A DNA stretch of 8,707 nucleotides from an uncultured Rhodospirillales bacterium (GTDB lineage Bacteria > Pseudomonadota > Alphaproteobacteria > Acetobacterales > Acetobacteraceae), in assembly GCA_903928045.1 (NCBI GenBank), contig CAIYPH010000409.1, positions 1 through 8,707 on the forward strand, read 5' to 3'. Of the stretch, positions 1 to 6,648 are shown piece after piece. A program made the position numbers and the translations under genes. Each line of letters begins with the position of its first letter. Within the stretch, counting starts at the first letter, position 1. The notes under the pieces were generated by a model. That model was not told the origin of the DNA, ran no database searches, and worked only from the letters and a program-made list of their open reading frames with translations.

Positions 1-30
1 ATCCGTTTGAAGGGGGGGCAAATGTCGAGC

Positions 31-78
31 GGTACCCCCTGGATTGCTTCACTTCGTTCGCAATTACGGAGGGGGGGG
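31..78. repeat. Second hairpin element nested in composite A
   Basis: Between the window start and unit 1 there is a separate imperfect hairpin: CCCCCT (35-40) and ATTGC (43-47) pair with GCAAT (60-64) and AGGGGG (70-75), with a TTC-rich loop. The core, TGGATTGCTTC followed by TTCG and CGCAAT, resembles a short dispersed palindrome that I recall from intergenic regions of many alphaproteobacteria; that resemblance is from memory. It differs from the AT-rich units and occupies the spacer between them. Confidence 0.55.
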
Positions 79-91
79 AGGCGCCGCAGCC

Positions 92-150
92 CAACGGATC
101 AAAAAGTACTTTTGGTTCTTTTTGTTCACAAAAAGAACGCCTTCCCTTCC
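92..150 (+). repeat. AT-rich hairpin repeat, unit 1 (right half of composite A)
   Basis: The unit has the order CAACGGAT, an A-run with a short T-run (101-113), a hairpin and a pyrimidine tract (CGCCTTCCCTTCC, 138-150). The hairpin is GTTCTTTTTGT (115-125), loop TC, ACAAAAAGAAC (128-138): a perfect 11-bp stem. Its hairpin is identical to that of unit 4 read on the other strand. It lies directly after the soxG stop. Very low GC in a 70% GC context makes the boundaries clear. Confidence 0.85.
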
Positions 151-153
151 TAT

Positions 154-669
154 CTATGCAAACTCCAAACGCCCTTCTTCAAGGCACTGCCACACGTAAG
201 GCGCGAAAGAGCGCGCAACCTCGATGTGAAAGGCGTCGCTAGCGGTGCGCCACAGGATGATTTCGGCCTTGGCGAGGAGGGTGCGGGTGCACATGCCGGG
301 GGGGAAGGCGGATAGGGCGAGGTCAAGGGCGCAGAAGGCGTTCAGCACGTCGGCGGCGTGGGGGCCGGTGAGGGTGATGGCGGTTTGGCGGTGGGAGATG
401 TCGACCGCGGCGGCGGGTTGGCCGGTGGTGGCGGCGAGGATCGGGGCAAGGTCGGGGGCGAGGAGGAGGTATTCGTCGGGGCCGAGGCGGAGGGAGGCGA
501 TGTCGCCGGCGATGAGGGCGCGGTTAAGGGGCTGGCCGATCGGGTGGGCGAGGGGGGCGGCGGTGCGCAGGGTGACGCGGGCGAGGGGGGGCGGGGCGGC
601 GAGGCGGGCGGCGGCGATGTTGGGCGCGGCGGCGGCGAGAGCGGCCAGGGGGGAAATGCGGTCAACCAT
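154..669 (-). CDS. soxG: Sarcosine oxidase gamma subunit (SoxG)
   Basis: This 171-aa protein is the gamma subunit of the cytoplasmic heterotetrameric, tetrahydrofolate-dependent sarcosine oxidase. Family landmarks are visible: RLGPDEYLLL at residues 61-70, VDISHRQTAITLTGP at 89-103, FPPGMCTRTLLAKAE at 122-136 and RSFAPYVW at 153-160. The Ala/Pro-rich first 40 residues are poorly conserved in this family. The length is slightly short but normal. The ATG start overlaps the soxA stop by 8 nt (ATGGTTGA), and a GGGAG Shine-Dalgarno-like sequence lies about 9 nt upstream, so translation is probably coupled to soxA. The gene is last in the operon; its TAG stop falls a few bases from an AT-rich hairpin repeat that may end the transcript. 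The subunit binds no cofactor in known enzymes and has a structural role. Identification is firm because of the motifs and the soxBDA context. Confidence 0.93.
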   Translation of the reverse strand: MVDRISPLAALAAAAPNIAAARLAAPPPLARVTLRTAAPLAHPIGQPLNRALIAGDIASLRLGPDEYLLLAPDLAPILAATTGQPAAAVDISHRQTAITLTGPHAADVLNAFCALDLALSAFPPGMCTRTLLAKAEIILWRTASDAFHIEVARSFAPYVWQCLEEGRLEFA

Positions 670-3544
670 CGAGGCGGGCTCCCGGCTTGTCGTAGAAGAT
701 GGGTTCGACCAGGCGGACGGCGATGGTGCGGCCGGGCATGGGGACGTGGAGCGTGGTGCCGAGGCGGGCGCGGCCGGCTTCGACCAGGGCGAGCGCGATG
801 GAGCGGCCGAGCGTCGCGCTGGCGTAGGAGGAGGTGACGTGGCCGATCATCCGCATGGGGATGGGTTGGGCGGGGTCTTCGACGATCTGGGCGCCTTCCT
901 CGAGCAGGTCGGCCGGGTTCTCGGTGAACAGGCCGACGAGCTGCTTGCGGTTGGGGACGAGCATGTCGGGGCGGCGCAGCGAGCGCTTGCCGACGAAATC
1001 CGGCTTGGATTTGGCGATCATGCCGGACAGGCCGAGATCGTCGGGGGTGACGGTGCCGTCGGTTTCCTGGCCGACGATGACGAAGCCTTTTTCGGCGCGC
1101 AGCACGTGCATGGCCTCGGTGCCGTAGGGCGTGGGGGCGCCTTGCGCCATCAGGGCGTCCCAGATGGCGGGGCCGTAATCGGCGGGGACGTTGATTTCGA
1201 AGCCGAGCTCGCCGGTGAAGGAGACGCGGAAGAGGCGGGTGGGGACGCCGCAGATGGTGCCTTCGCGGATGCTCATATGGGGGAAGGCTTGGGGTGAGAG
1301 GTCGATACCTTCGACGAGGGGGGCGATGAGCTGGCGGGCGTTCGGCCCTTGCACGGCGATGACGGCCCATTGTTCGGTGGTGGAGGTGAGCCAGACCCGG
1401 AGGTCGGGGAATTCGGTCTGGAGGTAGTCTTCCATGTGGTTGAGCACGCGGGCGGCGCCGCCGGTGGTGGTGGTGACATGGAAGCGGTCTGCGGCGAGGC
1501 GGCCGACCACGCCATCATCCATCACGAAGCCGGCCTCGCTCAGCATCAGCCCGTAGCGGCAGCGGCCGACGCCGAGCTTGGACCAGGCGTTGGTGTAGAG
1601 GCGGTTGAGGAATTCGGCGGCATCGGGGCCGACGACTTCGATCTTGCCGAGGGTGGAGGCGTCGAACAGGCCGACGGCGGTGCGGACGGCCTGGCATTCG
1701 CGGGCGACGGCGTCGTGCATGGGTTCGCCGGGGCGGGGGAAATACCAGGCGCGCTTCCATTGGCCGACGTCCTCGAAGACGGCGCCGAGGGCGGCGGCCT
1801 GGTCATGCATGGGGGCGCGGCGCTCGGGGTCGAACAGGTCGCCGCGGGAGGTGCCGGCGATGGTGCCGAAGGTGACGGGGGAGTAGGGCGGGCGGAAGGT
1901 GGTGAGGCCGACGTCGGGGATGGTGGTGCCGAGATGGCCGGCGACGATGGACAGCGCGTTGAGGTTGGAGGTCTTGCCCTGGTCGGTCGCCATGCCCGTC
2001 GTGGTGTAGCGCTTGACGTGCTCGATGGAGCGGAAGCCTTCCTGGGTGGCGAGGCCGAGGTCTTTGGCGGTGACGTCGTTCTGGAAATCGACGAAGGCGC
2101 CTGTCGCGCGGGCGCCGGGGACGAGGCCGGTATGGGTGCCGTTGGGGGTGATGGCGCCGGAGACGGGGGCGCCGAGAATGGAGGCGAGGTCGAACGCGCC
2201 GGCGCAGGCGCCGACGGAGCGTTGGCCGGGATGGGGGGTGGGCAGGAAGCTGGCGGTGGCGGCGTCGAAGCGCAGTTTGCCGCGGGATTGCGAGTGGAGA
2301 TGCAGGATCGGCGTCCAGCCCGCGGACATCAGGATGGTGTCGCAGGCGACCCAGTCGGTGCCGAGCAGGGCGCCGGTGACGCGCAGGCGGCCGGTGCTGC
2401 CGGTGATGGCGCAGGCAGTGCGGACGGAGATGCCGGCGGCGCGGGCGGCGGCGTTGGCGGGGCCGGCGGGGTTGGGGCGGAGATCGGCGATGGCGGCGAT
2501 GGTGACGCCGGCCGCGTGGAGATCGAGCGCGGCGGCGTAGGCGCTGTCGCAGGCGGTGGCGATGACGGCGCGGTGGCCGGGGAGCACGCCGTGGCGGTGG
2601 AGGAAGGCGCGGGCGGCGCCGGCGAGCAGGATGCCCGGGCGGTCATTGTCGGGGAAGACCAGGGGGCGCTCATGGGCGCCGGTGGCGATGACGACTTCCG
2701 CCGCGCGGACCTGCCAGAGGCGCTCGCGCGGCAGGGCGGGGTCGGGGGTGGCGAGGTGGTCGGTGACGCGCTCGGCGATGCCGATGAGATTGTCGGGATA
2801 CCAGCCGAAGGCGGTGGCGCGGGTGAGGATGGTGACGTTGCCGCGGCTGGCGAGGCCGGTGATGGTGGCGGCGAGCCAGGCGGGGGCGGATTGGCCGGCG
2901 ATGGTGGCGGCGGGTTCGTCGCGCAGGCTGCCGCCGAGTTCGGGCTGTTCGTCGCAGATGATGACGCGCTGGCCGGTGGCGGCGGCGGCGCTGGCGGCGG
3001 CGAGGCCGGCGGGGCCGGCGCCGATGATCAGCACGTCACAATGGGCGTAGCGGTGGAGGTAGCGGTCGGGGTCCGGCGCGGTGGGCGCGCGGCCGAGGCC
3101 GGCGGCGGCGCGGATGGCGGGTTCGTAGAGGCGTTTCCAGAGGGACGCCGGCCACATGAAGGTCTTGTAGTAGAAGCCGGCGGGGAGGAAGCGGGAGAGC
3201 AGGCCGGCGGCGGCGCCGAGATCGAAGGCCAGCGAGGGGGCGCGGTTCTGGCTGCGGGCGGTGAGGCCTTCGTAGAGTTCGATCTGGGTGGCGCGCAGGT
3301 TGGGCGCGTCGCGGCCGCCGCCACGATCGACGTGGACGAGGGCGTTGGGCTCCTCGATGCCGGCGGCGAGGACGCCGCGGGGACGGTGGTATTTGAAGGA
3401 GCGGCCCATGAGGTGGACGCCGTTGGCGAGCAGGGCGGAGGCGAGCGTGTCGCCGGGGTGGCCGGTGTAGGGGCGGCCGTCGAAGGTGAAGTTCAGCACG
3501 CGGGCGCGGTCGATGCGGCCGCCGGTTTTGGCGCGGAAGCTCAT
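662..3544 (-). CDS. soxA: Sarcosine oxidase alpha subunit (SoxA)
   Basis: This is the 960-aa large subunit of heterotetrameric sarcosine oxidase. Residues 1-100 form a ferredoxin-like domain (GHPGDTLASALLANGV near 28-43) with no cluster cysteines, as expected for SoxA. Residues 169-480 are a dinucleotide-binding oxidoreductase domain with GAGPAG at 175-180, the acidic pair D198/E199 that ends the second strand, an ATGAHERP motif at 287-294 and CDTILMSAGW at 401-410. A linker with TTTGMATDQGKTSN at 514-527 follows. Residues from about 579 to the end are a GcvT-like folate-binding domain (DASTLGKIEVVGPDAAEFLNRLYTN before the DD pair at 676-677, then VQGPNAR at 731-737 and FTGELGFE at 776-783). 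The domain order and length match the family. The ATG at 3544 overlaps the soxD stop as ATGA. The frame stays open 80 codons upstream through soxD, but that extension has no homology-like features and the MSFR start fits the family. Confidence 0.96.
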   Translation of the reverse strand: MSFRAKTGGRIDRARVLNFTFDGRPYTGHPGDTLASALLANGVHLMGRSFKYHRPRGVLAAGIEEPNALVHVDRGGGRDAPNLRATQIELYEGLTARSQNRAPSLAFDLGAAAGLLSRFLPAGFYYKTFMWPASLWKRLYEPAIRAAAGLGRAPTAPDPDRYLHRYAHCDVLIIGAGPAGLAAASAAAATGQRVIICDEQPELGGSLRDEPAATIAGQSAPAWLAATITGLASRGNVTILTRATAFGWYPDNLIGIAERVTDHLATPDPALPRERLWQVRAAEVVIATGAHERPLVFPDNDRPGILLAGAARAFLHRHGVLPGHRAVIATACDSAYAAALDLHAAGVTIAAIADLRPNPAGPANAAARAAGISVRTACAITGSTGRLRVTGALLGTDWVACDTILMSAGWTPILHLHSQSRGKLRFDAATASFLPTPHPGQRSVGACAGAFDLASILGAPVSGAITPNGTHTGLVPGARATGAFVDFQNDVTAKDLGLATQEGFRSIEHVKRYTTTGMATDQGKTSNLNALSIVAGHLGTTIPDVGLTTFRPPYSPVTFGTIAGTSRGDLFDPERRAPMHDQAAALGAVFEDVGQWKRAWYFPRPGEPMHDAVARECQAVRTAVGLFDASTLGKIEVVGPDAAEFLNRLYTNAWSKLGVGRCRYGLMLSEAGFVMDDGVVGRLAADRFHVTTTTGGAARVLNHMEDYLQTEFPDLRVWLTSTTEQWAVIAVQGPNARQLIAPLVEGIDLSPQAFPHMSIREGTICGVPTRLFRVSFTGELGFEINVPADYGPAIWDALMAQGAPTPYGTEAMHVLRAEKGFVIVGQETDGTVTPDDLGLSGMIAKSKPDFVGKRSLRRPDMLVPNRKQLVGLFTENPADLLEEGAQIVEDPAQPIPMRMIGHVTSSYASATLGRSIALALVEAGRARLGTTLHVPMPGRTIAVRLVEPIFYDKPGARLDG

Positions 3545-3807
3545 GGGCTGGTACCCGCGGGATAGGTGCGTTCGATGCGGTCGGTCACGGTGTCGCGGAT
3601 GCAGTTGAAGAAGCGGCCGCAGCCGTGGAGGTGGCGCCAGCGTTCGGCATGGCGGCCTTTGGGGTTGGAGCGCATGTAGAGGAAATCGGCCCATTCGGCG
3701 TCGGTCATCGCATCGGGGTCGGCGGGGCGGGCGATGTGGGCCTCGCCGGAATAGCGGAATTCGTTTTCCGGGCGGGGGCAGCAATGGGGGCAGGGGATGA
3801 TGAGCAT
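3541..3807 (-). CDS. soxD: Sarcosine oxidase delta subunit, zinc-binding (SoxD)
   Basis: This 88-aa protein is the small zinc subunit of heterotetrameric sarcosine oxidase. It begins MLIIPCPHCCPRPENEFRYS, with C6 and C9 forming the first half of the zinc site; H59 and C63 in RHLHGCGRFFNC supply the other pair. These positions coincide with the Cys-Cys-His-Cys ligands known for the delta subunit of characterised enzymes. The core segment EWADFLYMRSNPKGRHAERW (residues 38-57) is typical of the family, as is the C-terminal TYPAG. I chose the start at 3807 because it gives the family N-terminus and has an AGGGGG Shine-Dalgarno sequence 7 nt upstream. A longer open frame to 3987 has no supporting sequence features and overlaps soxB. 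The gene lies 11 nt after soxB and overlaps soxA by 4 nt, so stoichiometric coupled translation is likely. Confidence 0.95.
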   Translation of the reverse strand: MLIIPCPHCCPRPENEFRYSGEAHIARPADPDAMTDAEWADFLYMRSNPKGRHAERWRHLHGCGRFFNCIRDTVTDRIERTYPAGTSP

Positions 3808-3820
3808 CAGTGGGCCCCCT
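3808..3820 (-). promoter_or_regulatory. Ribosome binding site of soxD, overlapping the soxB stop
   Basis: AGGGGG (3815-3820, minus strand) sits 7 nt before the soxD ATG and shares its first bases with the soxB TAG stop. It decides the soxD start at 3807 and implies reinitiation by ribosomes that terminate on soxB. Confidence 0.75.
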
Positions 3821-5069
3821 AATGAGCGACGGCGGCGGCGGCCGCTTCGTCGATGAGGCGGCCGGTGGTGAAGCGTTCGAGGCTGAAGGGGGCGGCGATG
3901 GGGTGCGGTTCGCCTTGCGCGATGGTGGCGGCGAAGACGTGGCCGGAGCCGGGGGTGGCCTTGAAGCCGCCGGTGCCCCAGCCGCAATTGACGAACAGGC
4001 CGGGGACAGGGGTTTTGCCGATGATGGGCGAGCGGTCGGGCGTGACGTCGACGATGCCGCCCCAGTTGCGGAGCATGCGCATGCGGCGGAACATCGGGAA
4101 CATCTCGCAGATGGCGTCGAGCGTATGGGAGGCGATGTGGAGCCCGCCGGCCTGGCTGTAGGAGGTGTAGGCGTCGGTGCCGGCGCCGATCACCAGCTCG
4201 CCCTTGTCGGACTGGGAGATGTAGGCGTGGATGGTGTTGGACATCACCACGCAGGGGAAGACGGGCTTGACGGGCTCGCTGACGAGGGCCTGCAGGGGGT
4301 AGCTTTCGAGCGGCATGCGCACGCCGGCCATGCCCATCAGCACCGAGGTGTGGCCGGCGGCGACGACGCCGATGCGTTTGGCGCCGATGCGGCCGCGCGT
4401 GGTTTCGACGCCGGAGACGGCGCCGGTGGCGTCCCGGGTGATGGCGGTGACTTCGCAGTTCTGGATGATGTCGACGCCGCGGGCCGAGGCGCCGCGGGCA
4501 TAGCCCCAGGCCACCGCGTCATGCCGGGCGGTGCCGCCGCGGCGTTGCAGGGCGGCGCCGGTGATGGGGTAGCGGACGTTGCGGGAGATGTTGAGCGGGG
4601 GGCAGACCTCCTTGGCCTGCTCGGGGGTGAGCCACTCATTGTCGATGCCGTTGAGGCGGTTGGCGTGGACGTGGCGCTTGAAGACCTGCTCGTCGTGGAC
4701 GCCATGCGCCAGCATCATCACGCCGCGCGGGGAATACATGACGTTGTAGTTGAGCTCCTGGGACAGGCCTTCCCACAGCTTGACGGCGTGCTCGTAGATC
4801 GCGGCCGATTCGTCCCACAGGTAGTTGGAGCGGATGATGGTGGTGTTGCGCCCGGTGTTGCCGCCGCCGAGCCAGCCCTTCTCCAGCACCGCCACATTGT
4901 GCACGCCGTGTTCGGCGGCGAGGTAGTAGGCGGTGGCCAGGCCATGGCCGCCGGCGCCGATGATGATGACGTCATAGGATGGCTTGGGCTCGGGCGAGCG
5001 CCATTGCGGGCCCCAGCCGGCGTGGCCGGTGAGGCCTTGGGTGAACAAGGTGCGGAGCGAGAATTTCAA
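3819..5069 (-). CDS. soxB: Sarcosine oxidase beta subunit, FAD/FMN (SoxB), TTG start
   Basis: This 416-aa flavoprotein of the DAO family oxidises sarcosine in the heterotetrameric enzyme. It shows the Rossmann motif GAGGHG at residues 38-43, the FAD-binding stretch [20 protein letters not shown] at 61-80 and RGGTARHD at 177-184. His183 aligns with the histidine that carries covalent FMN in characterised enzymes. The C-terminal flavin motif is [14 protein letters not shown] at 363-376; K370 matches the lysine linked to oxygen activation. There is no signal peptide, which fits a cytoplasmic enzyme. The start codon is TTG: no ATG or GTG occurs near the N-terminus, the first 20 residues ([18 protein letters not shown]) match the family, and AAGGGGA lies 6 nt upstream. 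It is the first gene of the soxBDAG operon, 163 nt after the upstream gene, with a repeat composite in the gap. Confidence 0.96.
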   Translation of the reverse strand: MKFSLRTLFTQGLTGHAGWGPQWRSPEPKPSYDVIIIGAGGHGLATAYYLAAEHGVHNVAVLEKGWLGGGNTGRNTTIIRSNYLWDESAAIYEHAVKLWEGLSQELNYNVMYSPRGVMMLAHGVHDEQVFKRHVHANRLNGIDNEWLTPEQAKEVCPPLNISRNVRYPITGAALQRRGGTARHDAVAWGYARGASARGVDIIQNCEVTAITRDATGAVSGVETTRGRIGAKRIGVVAAGHTSVLMGMAGVRMPLESYPLQALVSEPVKPVFPCVVMSNTIHAYISQSDKGELVIGAGTDAYTSYSQAGGLHIASHTLDAICEMFPMFRRMRMLRNWGGIVDVTPDRSPIIGKTPVPGLFVNCGWGTGGFKATPGSGHVFAATIAQGEPHPIAAPFSLERFTTGRLIDEAAAAAVAH

Positions 5070-5082
5070 CTGTTGTCCCCTT
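5067..5082 (-). promoter_or_regulatory. Ribosome binding site and TTG start of soxB
   Basis: On the minus strand, AAGGGGA (5076-5082) is followed by a 6-nt spacer and TTG (5067-5069). This strong Shine-Dalgarno match fixes the start of soxB at a TTG codon, and the resulting protein has the family's N-terminus. It is the only strong site for the first gene of the operon. Confidence 0.85.
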
Positions 5083-5090
5083 CAGGCCGC

Positions 5091-5118
5091 AGTTTAGGCA
5101 CGCAGCGCGGCCGGGCAA
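5091..5118 (-). promoter_or_regulatory. Weak candidate sigma-70 promoter of soxBDAG
   Basis: On the minus strand, TTGCCC (5113-5118) and TAAACT (5091-5096) are separated by 16 bp. Each matches four of six consensus positions. Transcription would start near 5084, just before the Shine-Dalgarno sequence, giving a very short leader. The -35 element touches the outer end of repeat unit 2. Short matches like this arise easily by chance, so this is only a candidate; the promoter could also lie inside the composite or upstream of the TPR genes. Confidence 0.25.
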
Positions 5119-5168
5119 AGGAAGGAAGGGGTTCTTTTTTGAAAAAAAGAACCAAAAAACTTTTATCC
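5117..5168 (-). repeat. AT-rich hairpin repeat, unit 2 (left half of composite B)
   Basis: In plus-strand order the unit is AAAGGAAGGAAGGG, hairpin, AAAAAACTTTTATCC, which is the reverse of units 1, 3 and 5. The hairpin is GGTTCTTTTTT (5130-5140), loop GA, AAAAAAGAACC (5143-5153), a perfect 11-bp stem. Its inner end, ATCCGTTGG (5165-5173), mirrors the inner end of unit 3. It lies 48 nt upstream of soxB. Confidence 0.88.
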
Positions 5169-5207
5169 GTTGGCTGTGGAGTGTGCCCGGCCAGCAGTGA
5201 ACCAAAT

Positions 5208-5258
5208 GGATAGAAAGTTTTTGCTTCTTTTTTCAAAAAGAAGCGCTTCCTTCCCTTA
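5208..5258 (+). repeat. AT-rich hairpin repeat, unit 3 (right half of composite B)
   Basis: The unit begins GGATAGAAAGTTTTT, followed by the hairpin GCTTCTTTTT (5223-5232), loop TC, AAAAAGAAGC (5235-5244), and the pyrimidine tract GCTTCCTTCCCTT. The stem is perfect over 10 bp. The unit overlaps the 3' end of the TPR-glycosyltransferase gene: its TGA stop (5233-5235) lies at the hairpin apex. Confidence 0.88.
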
Positions 5259-6648
5259 TCCGCGCCGCCGCCTGCTCGATCAGCGGGCGGAAGCGGCGGC
5301 TCGTGTCCTGGCGGAACAGGCGCAGGCTTGGGTACCACGGCGTGTCGCCGCGCTCCATCAACCAGCGCCAGTCGGGCGCGCGGGGCAGCAGGACCCAGGC
5401 GGGGCGGCCCATGGCGCCGGCGAGGTGGACGACTGACGTATCGACGCTCACCAGCAGGTCGACGCAGTCGAGGATCGCCATGGTGTCGGCGAAATCGGTG
5501 ATTTCCGCACCGAGGTTGAGGAGGGGGGCGCGGCCGAAGAAGGTGCCGGCCTGGGCGGCGGCGTCGCCTTTCTGGAGGGAGACCAGGGCGGTGCTGGGCA
5601 GTGCCGCCAGCGGCAGGAAATCGGCGAGTTTGGCCGAGCGGTTGCGGTCGTTGTTGTGGGTGGGGCGGCCGGCCCAGACGACGGCGATGCGCCGGTAGCC
5701 GGCGGGGGCGAGCTGGTCCAGGCGTGTGCGCCAGTGGGCGACGCGTGCGGGGTCGGCGTGGAGATAGGGCACCGGGGCGGGGATGGTTTCCACCCGGGTG
5801 CCGTGCAGGCGCGGCAGGCCGGAGAGCGGGCAGAAGGCGGCGTAGGGCGGGCAGTCCGCCCAGCTCTGGAAAATCAGGGCATCGGGGGCGATCTGGCGCA
5901 GGAGTGGGGCGACCTCGACGCTGCCGGCGATGACGATGTTGGGCGCGCGTTCCCGCACCCAGGGGATGTAGCGGGCGAACTGGATGACGTCGCCGAAGCC
6001 CTGGTCGGCGATCAGTAGCAGCGTGTCCTGTGGCAGGGCGGCGCCGTCCCATTGCGGTTTGTCGGTGGGGGGCATGAGTTGGGGCGCGCCGGCGATGCGG
6101 TAGCGCCACTCATATTCTTCCCAACCTTCGGCCAGGTCGCCTTTCAGCAGCAGGGTCTCGGCGCGTTCGAAATGGGCGCCGGGCAGGGTGGGGTCGAGCA
6201 CGAGGGCGCGGTTGGCACAGTCGAGCGCCGCGTCGACCTCGAGGCGCTCGTAGTGGATGATGGCGAGGTTGTGCAGCGCCATCGGGTCTTGCGGGGACAG
6301 CTCCGCCGCCCGCCGGCCGGCGGCCAGGGCGTCATCGAGCCGGCCGAGCGTGCGGTAGAGCTCGCAGATATTGCGCAGATAGAGGGGGGTGTCGGGGGCG
6401 AGCGCCAGGGCGCGTTGCATCAGCGCCAGCGCCTCGCCAGTTTGCTTGCGGCGGAAGGCGAGGATGCCGGCGAGGTGCTGCACGTCGGGGTGCTCTGGAG
6501 CGGCCGCCATGGCGTGGCGGGTGAGCCGCTCCGCCTCTTCCAGCCGCCCGGCGCGTTCGAACTCGTTGGCGATGGCGAAGACCTCGCCGAGCGGGATCGG
6601 CACCTGGATCGCCGCCGGGGTGGTACCCGGCGCGGCCGCCTCCATCAT
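5233..6648 (-). CDS. TPR-containing glycosyltransferase-like protein
   Basis: This 471-aa protein has four to five TPR units in residues 20-180 (for example GRLEEAERLTRHAMAAAPEH at 34-53 and DPMALHNLAIIHYERLEVDA at 121-140), followed by a GT-B-like domain of the kind found in TPR-glycosyltransferases related to GT9/GT41. Diagnostic segments are DQGFGDVIQFARYIPWV at 215-231, VVWAGRPTHNNDRNRS at 323-338, SVDTSVVHLAGAMGRP at 401-416 and PDWRWL at 425-430, then a DTPWYP / LRLFRQ ending. No signal peptide or membrane segment is visible, so it is probably cytoplasmic. Its ATG overlaps the TGA of the upstream TPR-sulfotransferase as ATGA; only a weak GGA precedes it, so coupling is likely. A second ATG follows directly. 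The last residues and the TGA stop lie inside an AT-rich intergenic repeat. Donor and acceptor are unknown. Confidence 0.88.
   Translation of the reverse strand: MMEAAAPGTTPAAIQVPIPLGEVFAIANEFERAGRLEEAERLTRHAMAAAPEHPDVQHLAGILAFRRKQTGEALALMQRALALAPDTPLYLRNICELYRTLGRLDDALAAGRRAAELSPQDPMALHNLAIIHYERLEVDAALDCANRALVLDPTLPGAHFERAETLLLKGDLAEGWEEYEWRYRIAGAPQLMPPTDKPQWDGAALPQDTLLLIADQGFGDVIQFARYIPWVRERAPNIVIAGSVEVAPLLRQIAPDALIFQSWADCPPYAAFCPLSGLPRLHGTRVETIPAPVPYLHADPARVAHWRTRLDQLAPAGYRRIAVVWAGRPTHNNDRNRSAKLADFLPLAALPSTALVSLQKGDAAAQAGTFFGRAPLLNLGAEITDFADTMAILDCVDLLVSVDTSVVHLAGAMGRPAWVLLPRAPDWRWLMERGDTPWYPSLRLFRQDTSRRFRPLIEQAAARIREGSASF

Larger units (their letters stand above)
5117..5258. terminator. 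Composite B: probable bidirectional terminator
   Basis: Units 2 and 3 face each other around a 39-nt spacer. Besides the two local hairpins, the units can pair with each other: AAAAAACTTTTATCC with GGATAGAAAGTTTTT, extended by TTGG/CCAA. On either strand this long stem is followed within a few bases by a T-rich tract (TTCTTTTTT), which is the layout of an intrinsic terminator. Read on the minus strand it would stop the TPR operon before soxB. No termination data are available, so the role is inferred from structure and position. Confidence 0.55.

Noticed and set aside
1349..3565. Very long plus-strand open frame (738 codons) opposite soxA
   Set aside because: It is Gly/Ala/Asp/Glu-rich low-complexity sequence antisense to a well-supported gene, which is the usual result of codon bias at high GC. 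No start signal or domain is visible.
3545..3784. 80-codon N-terminal extension of SoxA
   Set aside because: It is the out-of-frame translation of soxD, Arg/Pro-rich and unlike the family; the MSFRAKTGGRIDR start fits SoxA.
5109..5192. 9-bp inverted repeat GGCCGGGCA (5109-5117) and TGCCCGGCC (5184-5192) around unit 2
   Set aside because: In a GC-rich region such matches are not rare, and the other composites have no counterpart.
3810..5213. Long plus-strand open frame (467 codons) opposite soxB
   Set aside because: It has the same composition bias and is antisense to soxB; its tail reads through repeat composite B.
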